DNA of 64,000 bases from Bog-473 sp963701955 (GTDB lineage Bacteria > Actinomycetota > Acidimicrobiia > Acidimicrobiales > RAAP-2): contig OY969694.1 in assembly GCA_963701955.1 (NCBI GenBank), positions 1,426,001-1,490,000 on the forward strand, in the 5' to 3' direction. The notes under the pieces were generated by a model. That model did no database searches. It saw only the letters and a list, made by a program, of their open reading frames with translations, and was not told the origin of the DNA. The position numbers and the translations under genes were made by a program. Position 1 is the first letter of the stretch; each line of letters begins with the position of its first letter. This document shows positions 29,785-38,111 of the stretch, in pieces.

Positions 29785-30442
29785 CTAGCCCGCTTCGACC
29801 GAGGCTTCCGAGGAGCCGCCGGTCGCCTCCGCGCCCGTTGCCTCCCCCTCGGCCGAGGGCTCGCCACCCTCGGCGGTCGTGGCCACCCTTGGGGGCTGCC
29901 CCACGGCGATGGCCGACTCGGGGTCGACGTCGGTGGTCACCCCGGCGGGAAACGCCAGGTCCGACACCCGCACCTGTCCGCCGATGGTCAGCCCGCTGAT
30001 GTCGACCTCCAGGACCGTGGGGATGTCCGCCGGCCAGCGCGTTGATGGTCACGGTGAACATCTGCTGCTCGACCAGCCCGTCCCCGTGGTTCACCTCGGT
30101 GGCCTCCCCGACGAGGGTGACCGGCACCTCGGCGCTGATGACCTCGTCACGCCGGACGATCACGAAGTCGACATGGGTGACCGTCTGGGCCACCGGATGG
30201 CGCTGCATCTCGCGGGCCAACGTCAGGTAGGTGCCCTCGGGTGTCTCGAGCGAGAGGAGCTGGTTGGCCCCGGCCTCACTGTTGAGGGCGACCCGGAGCT
30301 CGCGGGCCACGACCGCCACCGGGAGCGGATCGGTGCCGTGCCCGTAGACGACGCCGGGGATCTTGCCCTCACGGCGCAGGCGGCGCACGGCGCGGCTGCC
30401 GACGGGGCGCCCGACTTCGGCGGCAAGGACGACTTCGGCCAT
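29785..30442 (-). CDS. rplY: 50S ribosomal protein bL25, CTC/general-stress form (frameshifted)
   Basis: ATG 30442 starts AEVVLAAEVGRPVGSRAVRR, the 5S-rRNA binding domain, then YGHGTDPLPVAVVARELRVA and VTHVDFVIV. The TL5-type C-terminal domain follows (ISAEVPVTLVGEATEV) and, after a one-base break near 30037, continues as ADIPTVLEVDISGL, then an acidic Ala/Glu/Gly tail, to TAG at 29785. The expected reading is INALPADIPTVLE, which needs one base restored. Because bL25 is an abundant ribosomal protein, this break is good evidence for sequence error. The gene lies between prs and pth, the usual order. Confidence 0.93.
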
Positions 30443-30575
30443 GGGGATCTCCTCAGGTGGGACAGAACAGGTGGGAGTGGAGCAGCCGTGGTGCCTCCAC
30501 GAACGGCCATCGAGCGTAGCCGCAACCGGGGCCCCGGGACCACCGCGGTCCCCGGTCCCGCAGCGACGGGGTCGC

Positions 30576-31547
30576 TCAGACCAGGTTGTCCCCTCCGAAG
30601 AGCTCCGAGACCGAGGTGTCCTCGAACACCGCGTCAATGGCGTCAGCGATGATCTTGGCCACCGAGAGGACCTCGAGCTTGTCCAGGGAGCGCTCGCTGG
30701 CCACCGGGAGCGTGTCGGTGACCACCACACGGGAGATGGGCGCCGCCTTGAGCCGGTCGACCGCGGGGTCCGACAGGACGCCGTGGGTGGCCATGGCGGA
30801 GATCCCCGAGGCGCCGGCTTCGGCCAGGAGCTCGGCGGCGGCACAGATGGTGCCCGCGGTGTCGATCATGTCGTCGATCAGCACGCAGTGGCGGCCCTCG
30901 ACGTCACCGACGACGTGGCGCGCCCTGACCTCGTTGTAGGTGCCCCGGGGCCGGGTCTTGTGGATCAGGGCCAGGTCGCAGCCGAGGTGCTGGCTGTAGC
31001 GCTCGGCCACCTTCACGCGTCCGGCGTCGGGGGCCACCACGACCACGTCGTCGCCCAGATGTTCCCTCATGTAGGACTCGAGCACCGGCGCCGCCACCAG
31101 GTGGTCGAAGGGGGTGTCGAAGAAGCCCTGGATCTGTCCCGAGTGCAGGTCGACGCTGATGACCCGGTCCGCGCCGGCCGCCGAGAGCATGTCGGCCACC
31201 AACTTGGCCGTGATCGGCTCGCGCCCCGTCGACTTGCGGTCTTGGCGGGAGTAGCCGTAGTAGGGGCAGACCGCGGTGATGCGCTTGGCCGACGCCCGCT
31301 TGGCCGCGTCGATCATGATCAGCTGCTCCATCAACGAGTCGTTGACGGGGCTGGCGTGCGTCTGGACGATGAAGACGTCGCAGCCACGGATGGAGATGTC
31401 GTATTTGCAGTAGATCTCGCCGTTGGCGAACTCGCGCAAGTTGGCCTGCCCGAGCTGGACGCCCAGATGCCGCGCGATGTCGTTGGCCAGTGCGGGATGG
31501 GCACGCCCCGAGATCAGCTCGAGCCGGCGTCGCGGGATCAGCTCCAC
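30576..31547 (-). CDS. prs: Ribose-phosphate pyrophosphokinase
   Basis: 323 residues. Makes PRPP from ribose-5-phosphate and ATP for nucleotide, His and Trp synthesis. Motifs: ISGRAHPALANDIARHLGV, ANGEIYCKYDISIRGCDVFI, ITAVCPYYGYSRQDRK (ATP-binding flexible loop), RVISVDLHSGQIQGFFD (metal-binding), KTRPR-GTYNEV, and DDMIDTAGTICAAAELL (PRPP-binding loop). The GTG at 31547 (ELIPRRRLELISG) overlaps the end of glmU by 10 bases, so the two are coupled. Both are needed for nucleotide-sugar and PRPP supply to cell-wall and arabinan-type synthesis. Confidence 0.95.
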   Translation of the reverse strand: MELIPRRRLELISGRAHPALANDIARHLGVQLGQANLREFANGEIYCKYDISIRGCDVFIVQTHASPVNDSLMEQLIMIDAAKRASAKRITAVCPYYGYSRQDRKSTGREPITAKLVADMLSAAGADRVISVDLHSGQIQGFFDTPFDHLVAAPVLESYMREHLGDDVVVVAPDAGRVKVAERYSQHLGCDLALIHKTRPRGTYNEVRARHVVGDVEGRHCVLIDDMIDTAGTICAAAELLAEAGASGISAMATHGVLSDPAVDRLKAAPISRVVVTDTLPVASERSLDKLEVLSVAKIIADAIDAVFEDTSVSELFGGDNLV

Positions 31548-32677
31548 GAACCCAACGCTACTGCGCCGCAGCCTCTCCCGCCTCGGGCCCCTCGACGACC
31601 GAGTGCGGAGGGGACCTCGCCGCCGTCGGGCACCTCGGCTCCGGGCTCCAATACGCTGTAGGAAGCGACGTGCGCCCGGTCTCCGATGGTGGCCCGGGAG
31701 CACACGCACTGGCCCACTACCGCACCGCGACCGACGACCGTGTCGGTGAGGACGGCGTTGGGGCCGATCTCCGACCCGGCGCCGACCACACAGGCGCCCC
31801 GCAGCACCACTCCGGGCAGGAGTGACACGTCCGCCTCGAGGCGCGCCGCGGCGTCGACGTAGGTGCGCTCGGGATCCCACATGGTGACCCCGCGGCGCAT
31901 CCAGCGCTCGTTGATCCTGTCCCGCAGCTCGGCCTCGGCCACCGCCAGCTGGGCCCGGTCGTTGACGCCGGCCGCCTCCATGGAGTCCGTGAGCAGGAGG
32001 GAGCGCACGGGGTACCCGGCGCTCTGGAGCACGGCCACGGCGTCGGTCAGGTAGTACTCGCCCTGCGCGTTGGCCGGGTTCAGTCGCCGGAGCGTCGGCG
32101 CCAGGATGCTCCGGCGGAAGCAGTAGATGGAGGTGTTGACCTCGTCGATCTGCTTCTCCTCGTCCGTGGCGTCGGCCTCCTCGACCACCCGCGTCACGTC
32201 GCCGTCCTTGCCGTAGACCACCCTCCCGTAGCCGGCGGGGTTCTCCACCACGGCGGTGAGAAGGGTGGCGCCGGCGTCCTCAGCCCGGTGGGCTCGCACG
32301 AGCGCGGCGAGCGTCTGTGGGCGCAGCAACGGCGTGTCCCCCGGGAGCACCACGACGTCCTCGATCTCGTCGTCGTCGTCGGGCAGGCCGGTGAGCCCGA
32401 CGGCCAGGGCGTCGCCCGTACCCGAACGGGCGAGCTGCTCCACGAACTCGATCTCCATCGTCGGAGGCGCGTGCTGCACGAGCGTCTTGGTGACCCATTC
32501 GGCGCGGTGGCCGACCACCACGACCACGCGGCGCACGTCGATCTCGGCCATGGCGTCGAGCACGTGCAGGATCATCGGCCGACCGCACAGCAGGTGCAGG
32601 GGCTTGGGCCGCTCCGAGCGCATCCGGGTCCCCTCCCCGGCCGCCAGGACAACGGCGGACAGTCGGCGCTCGAGCAT
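31538..32677 (-). CDS. glmU: UDP-GlcNAc pyrophosphorylase, short GlmU lacking the acetyltransferase end
   Basis: Residues 1-225 are a clear GlmU uridylyltransferase: LSAVVLAAGEGTRMRSERPK, HLLCGRPMILHVLDAM, RSGTGDALAVGL, VVLPGDTPLL and EYYLTDAVAVLQ. The left-handed beta-helix starts at about residue 270 (GVTMWDPERTYVDAAARLEA, LPGVVLRGACVVGAGSEIGP) and has about five turns, then stops; the second half of the normal acetyltransferase domain with the catalytic His and Asn and the acetyl-CoA site (normally to residue ~450) is absent. An indel near 31610 may alter the last 25 residues (alternative end SVVEGPEAGEAAAQ, stopping at 31558), but neither frame restores the missing coils. It may be a single-function uridylyltransferase. 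Confidence 0.85.
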   Translation of the reverse strand: MLERRLSAVVLAAGEGTRMRSERPKPLHLLCGRPMILHVLDAMAEIDVRRVVVVVGHRAEWVTKTLVQHAPPTMEIEFVEQLARSGTGDALAVGLTGLPDDDDEIEDVVVLPGDTPLLRPQTLAALVRAHRAEDAGATLLTAVVENPAGYGRVVYGKDGDVTRVVEEADATDEEKQIDEVNTSIYCFRRSILAPTLRRLNPANAQGEYYLTDAVAVLQSAGYPVRSLLLTDSMEAAGVNDRAQLAVAEAELRDRINERWMRRGVTMWDPERTYVDAAARLEADVSLLPGVVLRGACVVGAGSEIGPNAVLTDTVVGRGAVVGQCVCSRATIGDRAHVASYSVLEPGAEVPDGGEVPSALGRRGARGGRGCGAVALGSWS

Positions 32678-32780
32678 GAGCGCATTCTTAGCCGCCCGGG
32701 CGGGCGCCGTGGCGGGCGCCGTGCCGGGCGCCGGGACCACCGCCGCCGGGCCTGGTCACCGGTATGGGACACTCGTAGCG

Positions 32781-33710
32781 GTGCCCCAGATGGTCCCCTA
32801 CGACGAGTTCGGCCTGTTCCACGAGAACGCGACCGAGTACGGACTGCCCGACGAGCGTCCCCCCGACGTGCGACGGGTGGAGGTGGAAGTCGGCGACGGT
32901 CGCCTGGTCTCGAGTCTCCTGTGGGGCGCCGAGACCGGCCCTCCCGAGCTCGTCATGATCCACGGCGGAGCGCAGAACGCCCACACCTGGGACACCGTGG
33001 CTCTGGCACTGGGACGGCCGCTCCTGGCGGTCGACCTGCCCGGCCACGGCCACTCCGACGGCGGGCCTGACGGGGTCGCGTCCCCGGCCTCCAACGGCTC
33101 CGACCTCGCCGCCGTCGTGGCCGAGCTCGCGCCCTCCGCCCGCGGCGTGGTGGGCATGTCGCTGGGGGGCCTGTCCTCCATCGCCCTGACGGCCGCCGCG
33201 CCCGGGTTGGTGCGTGCTCTCGTCCTCGTCGACGTCACGCCGGGGGTCAGCGCCGGCAAGGCGTCGCGCATCACCGATTTCGTCAACGGACCGGCGAGCT
33301 TCGACAGCTTCGACGAGCTGCTGGCGCGCACCATTGAGCACAACCCCGGACGCACGGAGTCCTCGCTTCGCCGCGGCATCCTGCACAACGCCGTCCAGCG
33401 CGACGACGGCACCTGGGTGTGGCGCTACGCCCGGCACCGTCCCGGCGTTCCCCAGACCGTCCCCGACTACTCGCCGTTGTGGGACGCGATCTCGGGCATC
33501 ACGGTCCCCCTCCTGCTCGTGCGAGCGCTGGCCTGGTCGGTGGTCGACGACGCCGACGTCGACGAGCTCGTGCGCCGGCAGCCCACGGCCAAGGTGATCG
33601 GAGTGCAAGGCGCGGGCCACAGCGTGCAGGGCGACCGGCCCCTCGAGTTGGCCGCGATCATCGACGCCTTCCTCTTCGGAGGTGGGGACCTCCCCGCCGG
33701 GGTCGCCTGA
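32781..33710 (+). CDS. Alpha/beta hydrolase
   Basis: 309 residues of the alpha/beta-hydrolase fold. ELVMIHGGAQNAHTWDTVAL contains the oxyanion HGG, LLAVDLPGHGHSDGG is the following strand, GVVGMSLGGLSSIAL holds the nucleophile elbow G-x-S-x-G with Ser, and KVIGVQGAGHSVQGDRP contains the catalytic His. The acid is probably Asp in the DYSPLWD/LLLVRA region. The GTG at 32781 is preferred; an ATG at 32790 is also possible. It diverges from glmU. A hydrolase of this type could act on an ester or epoxide, but there is no context to tell. Confidence 0.8.
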   Translation: MPQMVPYDEFGLFHENATEYGLPDERPPDVRRVEVEVGDGRLVSSLLWGAETGPPELVMIHGGAQNAHTWDTVALALGRPLLAVDLPGHGHSDGGPDGVASPASNGSDLAAVVAELAPSARGVVGMSLGGLSSIALTAAAPGLVRALVLVDVTPGVSAGKASRITDFVNGPASFDSFDELLARTIEHNPGRTESSLRRGILHNAVQRDDGTWVWRYARHRPGVPQTVPDYSPLWDAISGITVPLLLVRALAWSVVDDADVDELVRRQPTAKVIGVQGAGHSVQGDRPLELAAIIDAFLFGGGDLPAGVA

Positions 33711-34023
33711 TGGACAGGCGCCTCTGGCTCTCGCCGCGGGCCCTGCGCCTGCACGCGGTGCTGCTCGTGGTCATTCCCGCCTTCCTCGCCATGGGCGCCT
33801 GGCAGCTCGAGCCGCGCCCTGGCCGGCAACGAGCTCAGCTGGGCCTACGTCTTCGAATGGCCGCTCTTCGCCGCCTACGCGATCTACATGTGGTGGCGCC
33901 TGCTGCACGAGTCCACCGAGGAGGGACCCGACCCCCGACGAACGTGTACGAGACGCGGAACTGGCGGCCTACAACGATTACCTGGCCCAGTTGGCCGAGC
34001 GCGACCGCGCCGCGGGCCGCTGA
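33710..34023 (+). CDS. Small conserved membrane protein, SURF1-like N-terminal segment (frameshifted)
   Basis: The ATG at 33710 overlaps the hydrolase stop (TGATG). The pieces are RRLWLSPRALRLHAVLLVVI with the first membrane helix ending in MGAWQLE, then in another frame GNELSWAYVFEWPLFAAYAI ending YMWWRLLHE (second helix), and finally PDERVRDAELAAYNDYLAQL AERDRAAGR to 34023. The two-helix layout (W-Q-x-x-RA...GN..SWAYVFEWP...YMWW) is a small actinobacterial family with no established role, sometimes annotated near SURF1. Two one-base breaks (near 33825 and 33930) are needed to read it as about 104 residues. Confidence 0.6.
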
Positions 34024-34030
34024 GGCGCGT

Positions 34031-34102
34031 TCCGGGGGGAGGGCTCGAACCTCCAACATCCGGCTCCAAAGGCCGACGTTCTGCCGATTGAACTACCCCG
34101 GA
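34031..34102 (-). tRNA. tRNA-Gln (anticodon TTG)
   Basis: A 72-base cloverleaf on the minus strand: acceptor TCCGGGG pairs with CCCCGGA, D-arm GTTC/GAAC, anticodon stem TCGGC/GCCGG around loop CTTTGGA (anticodon TTG, decoding CAA), variable loop ATGTT and T-arm GGAGG/CCTCC with loop TTCGAGC. The 3' CCA is not encoded. It lies alone between the membrane-protein gene and the response regulator. Confidence 0.95.
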
Positions 34103-34174
34103 GGGGCGTGGAAACCACAAGAGGTTAGGCCCGGCACGCCGCGTGGCGGACACGGTGTTCGAGCGTCCCGGCAG

Positions 34175-34180
34175 TAGGTT
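34175..34180 (+). promoter_or_regulatory. -10 element (TAGGTT) for the two-component system
   Basis: TAGGTT ends six bases before the GTG of the response regulator at 34187, which fits a leaderless transcript and supports that start. Confidence 0.45.
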
Positions 34181-34186
34181 CTCCTC

Positions 34187-34858
34187 GTGCGCATCCTCGT
34201 GGTGGACGACGACCCCGCCGTTCGGCGATCGATCGACCGGGCGCTGCGGCTCGAGGGGTACGACGTGGCCACCGTGCCCTCGGGCGGTGAGGCGCTCGAG
34301 ACATTGGCGCAGTCCCCGCCCGACGCCCTCGTTCTGGACCTCGGGCTGCCCGACGTCGACGGCCTGACGGTGTGCCGGCGCATGCGCGCCGTCGGCGACG
34401 ACACGCCCGTCCTCATGCTCACCGCCCGAGACGCCGTCGCCGACCGCGTCCAGGGTCTCGATGCCGGAGCCGACGACTACCTGGTCAAGCCCTATGCCCT
34501 CGAGGAGCTCCTGGCCCGTCTCCGCGCCCTGCTCCGGCGGCGCTTCGAGGGCGAGGGTGGGCTGCTCCGCGTGGGGGAGCTGACGCTCGATCTCTCCACC
34601 CGCCAGGGACAACGCGGTGATCGGACCTTCTCGCTGACGCGGATCGAGTTCGACCTGCTCGAGTTGTTCCTGCGCCATCCCCGCCAGGTCCTGACCCGCG
34701 AGGTCCTGCTCAACCGGGTCTGGGGCTTCGACTTCGACTCGGGGACGAACTCCTTGGCCGTCTACGTCGGATACCTGCGACGCAAGCTCGAAGAGGGGGG
34801 CGAGCCCCGCTGCATCCAGACCGTGCGCGGCGTGGGCTACGTATTGCGGGACACGTGA
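34187..34858 (+). CDS. OmpR/PhoB-family response regulator (MprA-like)
   Basis: 223 residues. Receiver: ILVVDDDPAVRRSI (acidic pocket), ALVLDLGLPDVDG with phosphoacceptor Asp51, MLTARDAV and DYLVKPYALEELLARLRAL with the conserved Lys. DNA-binding winged helix from about residue 125 (LTLDLSTRQGQRG, FSLTRIEFDLLELFLRHP, VLTREVLLNRVWGF, SLAVYVGYLRRKLEEGGEP, TVRGVGYVLR). The histidine kinase gene overlaps its stop by four bases (GTGA). The closest well-known relatives are the actinobacterial MprA-type regulators that respond to envelope stress; the signal here is not known. Confidence 0.93.
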   Translation: MRILVVDDDPAVRRSIDRALRLEGYDVATVPSGGEALETLAQSPPDALVLDLGLPDVDGLTVCRRMRAVGDDTPVLMLTARDAVADRVQGLDAGADDYLVKPYALEELLARLRALLRRRFEGEGGLLRVGELTLDLSTRQGQRGDRTFSLTRIEFDLLELFLRHPRQVLTREVLLNRVWGFDFDSGTNSLAVYVGYLRRKLEEGGEPRCIQTVRGVGYVLRDT

Positions 34859-36227
34859 CCTTCCGGGCCCGGCTCGTCCTGGCGACCACGGCCGCCGTCG
34901 TCGTCGCCGTGCTGGCCGCGTCGCTGGCCTCCTACCTCGTGGCCCGCAACACGCTTCTGCAGTCCGCCGACAACTCCCTCACGACGGCGGCGCAGAAGAT
35001 CGTGGCCGGCCAACAGATCGGATCGACGACCGCCACCGTGGGCCAGGTGATCGACACCAGCGGCGCGGTGGTCTCCGGAGGAAGCCTCCCGGTGACCGGG
35101 CAGGTGCGGTTGGTGGCGGTGGGACTGGCTCCGAGCTACTTCACCACGGTGTCGGTGGACGGGAACCAGATGCGCGAGCTGGTCGAGCACCTGCCGGCGG
35201 GCACCCCGGTCGAGGACGGCGTCCTGACCTCGGGCGGGGCGCTCCAGGTGGCGACGCTGTTCAACGCCACCGCCGAGCTCGAGACGCTGGCCGTGCTCCT
35301 CGGGATCGTGGCCCTGATCGGCATCCTGCTGGCCGTCGTGCTCGGTCGCCTGGTCGCCCGCACCGCGCTCGGCGCCCCTCGACGAGCTCACCGAGACCGT
35401 CGAGAGCCTGGCCGAGACCACTGACGTCACCCAACGCCTCACGCCCGGACGTCCCGACGAACTGGGCCGGCTCCGTCGGACGTTCAACCGCCTCCTCGAG
35501 GCCCTCGAGTCCTCCCGTCGGGCCCAGAGCCAGCTGGTGCTCGACGCCTCCCACGAGCTGCGCACACCCTTGACCAGTCTGCGCACCAACCTCGAGGTCC
35601 TGCGCCGGGTCGACGAGCTCAGCTCGCAGGACCGCGATGTCCTCGTCGATGACGTGCTGGTGCAGCTCCAGGAGCTCACTGACCTGGTGGGCGACCTCGC
35701 CGAGCTCGCTCGCGGAGACCAGGAGCCGGCGCCCAAGGAGCTGCTGCGACTCGACCATCTCGTGGCCGACGCCGTCGCGGTGCAGAACACCCACGGGCGG
35801 ACCAAGGACGTCACGTTCGAACTCACGTCTGAGCCCTGCTGGGTCGAGGGTCACCCCGCCGGCCTCGGTCGAGCCGTGGGAAACCTGCTCGACAACGCCC
35901 GCAAGTGGAACCCCCCCGGTTTGTCGGTCGAGGTCGAGTGTCGGGAGGGGCGCGTCGTCGTGCACGACCACGGGCCGGGCATCGCCGCCGACGACCTCCT
36001 GCACGTCTTCGACCGCTTCTACCGCGCGCCCGCTGCCGCGCGGGCTTCCCGGATCGGGTCTCGGTCTCGCCATCGTGGCCCAAGTGGTCAAGGCGGAGGG
36101 CGGAGTCGTCTCGGCCGACAACGATCCCGACGGCGGGGCCCGGATGACGATGACGCTCCCCACCGTGCCCGAGCCCCGTACAGCCAAAGCCACTGACACC
36201 GCCCCCCAGAGCGATGACCCCGCCTGA
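34855..36227 (+). CDS. Sensor histidine kinase, MprB-like (frameshifted)
   Basis: First frame: membrane helix at the N-terminus (LVLATTAAVVVAVLAASLAS), an extracytoplasmic part of about 125 residues, and a second helix (LLGIVALIGILLAVVLGRLV). After a break near 35375 come HAMP (LDELTETVESLAETTDVTQR), the H-box LDASHELRTPLTSLRTNLEV with the phosphorylated His, N-box NLLDNARKWNPPG and G1 VHDHGPGIAADDLLHVFDRF. A second break near 36045 moves the G2 box GSGLGLAIVAQVVKAEGG to another frame. All kinase boxes are present. It should phosphorylate the regulator encoded immediately upstream. Both breaks are one base, so the gene is probably whole. Confidence 0.9.
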
Positions 36228-36303
36228 CGAGGTCCACCCGGTGGCCGGGGCCGACTCACCCACCACCGCTGGCACCGACCTGGCAGTCGCGGTCCGCGAC
36301 CGC

Positions 36304-36309
36304 TAGCCT
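36304..36309 (+). promoter_or_regulatory. -10 element (TAGCCT) for bS22
   Basis: TAGCCT ends 10 bases before the ATG at 36320, implying a leader of only a few bases. Confidence 0.4.
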
Positions 36310-36319
36310 GCCGCACGAG

Positions 36320-36418
36320 ATGGGATCACTGATCAAGAAGCGCCGCAAGCGGATGCGCAAGAAGAAGCACAAGAAGATGCTCAAAGCCACCCGCTGGCAA
36401 CGCCGGGCCGGCAAGTAG
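36320..36418 (+). CDS. 30S ribosomal protein bS22 (AURKAIP1/COX24 domain)
   Basis: A 32-residue, strongly basic peptide: MGSLIKKRRKRMRKKKHKKM then LKATRWQRRAGK. It matches the actinobacterial bS22 pattern (MGSxIKKRRKRMxKKKHRK...RxxRRxxGK), a small subunit protein found at the decoding-side base of the 30S body in mycobacterial ribosome structures. The open frame is too short for routine gene finders, and the Lys/Arg content together with the exact ending before TAG makes chance unlikely. It is in a 225-base gap between the sensor kinase and ispE. Confidence 0.93.
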   Translation: MGSLIKKRRKRMRKKKHKKMLKATRWQRRAGK

Positions 36419-36453
36419 CCGCAGTCCCCGTCGCGCGCCTGTGGCGCCGCAGG

Positions 36454-37293
36454 TCATGGCCCTTCCCAGTCAGCCGGCACCGTTCGGGCCCTGACCAATC
36501 GCGCTGATTCGGCCCCGAGCCGGAGAACCGGCATTGCAGGCGTTCCGGCCTCGGTCGGGCCTCCCGTGACGAACCACGTCGAGCCACTTCCCGCCAAGGT
36601 GGGTTCGCACTCCGTCAGTTCTCGGAAGGCCTCGCGCCAGCGGGCCAGGCGCGGCTCGACGGCCAACGCTGCCGCCGTGAGGGCGTTCGTTCCGCCTGCT
36701 TCGCCTTCGCCTTCATCCGGGCCTCCGCTGTCGGCTCCGGCCATGTCGAGGCGATCCCAGGCGCGGTAGACCTCTCCCGTGTCAACGCCGAAGGGTGGGA
36801 GCAACAGCAGGTACTGACGCTCCTCGAACGGGAGCGGCGTGATCCGCTCCCCCACCCCCTGGACGCGGGCCCGCCCACCGACGACGCAGAAAGGCACGTC
36901 CGAACCGAGGCGCGCCGCCACTTCCGGATCGGCGCATTCGGCCCAGCGCAGCACCGCTGCCGCGTCCGCCGACCCGCCACCGAGCCCGGCGCCCAGGGGA
37001 ATCCGCTTCGCGAGGCGAACGCCGGCGGTGCGGCGGCACGAGGCCAGGGCGCGCGCCACCAGGTTGCCCGACGGCTCGGGAAGGTCAGCGACACGGACGT
37101 CGTCGTCCGCCACCACGGTGATCCCCGACCCGCCGTCATCGAACGCCAACTCGTCGGCCAGGTTCAACGTCACCATCTCGGCGTCGATCTCGTGATAGCC
37201 GTCGGCCCTGACAGGCCCGACGCGCAGGGACACCGTGAGCTTCGCGGGGGCCACCACGACAGCTGAGACCCCCTCCGTGGCTCCGACACTCAC
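36454..37293 (-). CDS. ispE: 4-diphosphocytidyl-2-C-methyl-D-erythritol kinase
   Basis: 279 residues of the GHMP kinase fold. Phosphorylates CDP-ME in the MEP isoprenoid pathway. AVVVAPAKLTVSLRVGPVRA (PAK-x-N motif, here T for N) and DGYHEIDAEMVTLNL are the substrate-binding blocks, IPLGAGLGGGSADAAAVLR is the ATP-binding motif, and SDVPFCVVGGRARVQGVGE and ECEPTLAGSGSTWFVT complete the fold. The Asn of PAKxN being Thr is unusual and deserves note. The GTG at 37293 overlaps the rsmA stop by four bases (GTGA), continuing the tatD-RlpA-rsmA-ispE operon. Confidence 0.9.
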   Translation of the reverse strand: MSVGATEGVSAVVVAPAKLTVSLRVGPVRADGYHEIDAEMVTLNLADELAFDDGGSGITVVADDDVRVADLPEPSGNLVARALASCRRTAGVRLAKRIPLGAGLGGGSADAAAVLRWAECADPEVAARLGSDVPFCVVGGRARVQGVGERITPLPFEERQYLLLLPPFGVDTGEVYRAWDRLDMAGADSGGPDEGEGEAGGTNALTAAALAVEPRLARWREAFRELTECEPTLAGSGSTWFVTGGPTEAGTPAMPVLRLGAESARLVRARTVPADWEGP

Positions 37294-38111
37294 AGGGCTG
37301 CCAACCTCCCCCACTCCTCCACACTGAGCTCTTCGGCCCGGGCATCGGGCCGGATGCCTGCTCGAACGAACGCTGCGGGCTCCACGACCCCCGACAGCGA
37401 GCCACGCAGCATCTTGCGCCGCTTGGCGAAGCCGGCCCGTACCACCGTGTTGAGGCGGGCGTAGGACACGAGGGCGGGGTCCACGGCCGGCGAGGCTCGG
37501 CGCTCCAGGCCGACCAGGACCGATTCGACGCGTGGCCGAGGGACGAACACCGATGCCGGAACCCGCCCGACCACCGTGGCACGGGCGAAATAGGCCACAC
37601 GGACCGACACGGCTCCGTAGGCATCGGAGCCCGGTGCCGCCGCCATGCGCTCCCCGACCTCTCGCTGGACCATGACGAGCAGGCGTGTCACCGCCTCGAC
37701 CTCGACCAAGGTCCGCATGACCAGGGGTGTGGCCACGTTGTAGGGAAGATTGGCCACCAGGCTCCATGGTGGACCACCCCGCCTTCCCACGACCTCCGCC
37801 AGATCGAGCGCGAGGGCGTCCCCTTCGACCACCTCCACCCCGACCGGCTCGACCACGGTGCGCAACACCGGGATCAGGCCACGGTCCGACTCCACGGCCA
37901 CCACGTGAGCGCCGGTCTCGGCCAGGGCCAGCGTGAGCGATCCCAGACCGGCACCGATCTCGAGTACCCGGGAATCGGGGCCCACGCCCGAAAGGCGCGC
38001 GATCCGGCGGACCGTGTTGGGATCAGCGACGAAGTTCTGGCCCAGAGCCTTGCGGGGATGGAGTCCGTGAGCGGAGAGGAGCGCTGCGATGTCCGCGCCG
38101 GAATGCGTCAC
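37290..38111 (-). CDS. rsmA: 16S rRNA (adenine1518/1519-N6)-dimethyltransferase
   Basis: 273 residues. Dimethylates two adenines near the 3' end of 16S rRNA in subunit assembly. HPRKALGQNFVADPNTVRRI is the KsgA N-terminal signature, VLEIGAGLGSLTLALAETGA binds SAM, VVAVESDRGLIPVL follows, and NLPYNVATPLVMRTL is the catalytic NLPY motif. Then FVPRPRVESVLVGLERR, also diagnostic of KsgA. GTG 38111 overlaps the stop of the cell-wall gene upstream by four bases; rsmA and ispE overlap in turn, so all are one operon. Confidence 0.95.
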   Translation of the reverse strand: MTHSGADIAALLSAHGLHPRKALGQNFVADPNTVRRIARLSGVGPDSRVLEIGAGLGSLTLALAETGAHVVAVESDRGLIPVLRTVVEPVGVEVVEGDALALDLAEVVGRRGGPPWSLVANLPYNVATPLVMRTLVEVEAVTRLLVMVQREVGERMAAAPGSDAYGAVSVRVAYFARATVVGRVPASVFVPRPRVESVLVGLERRASPAVDPALVSYARLNTVVRAGFAKRRKMLRGSLSGVVEPAAFVRAGIRPDARAEELSVEEWGRLAAL

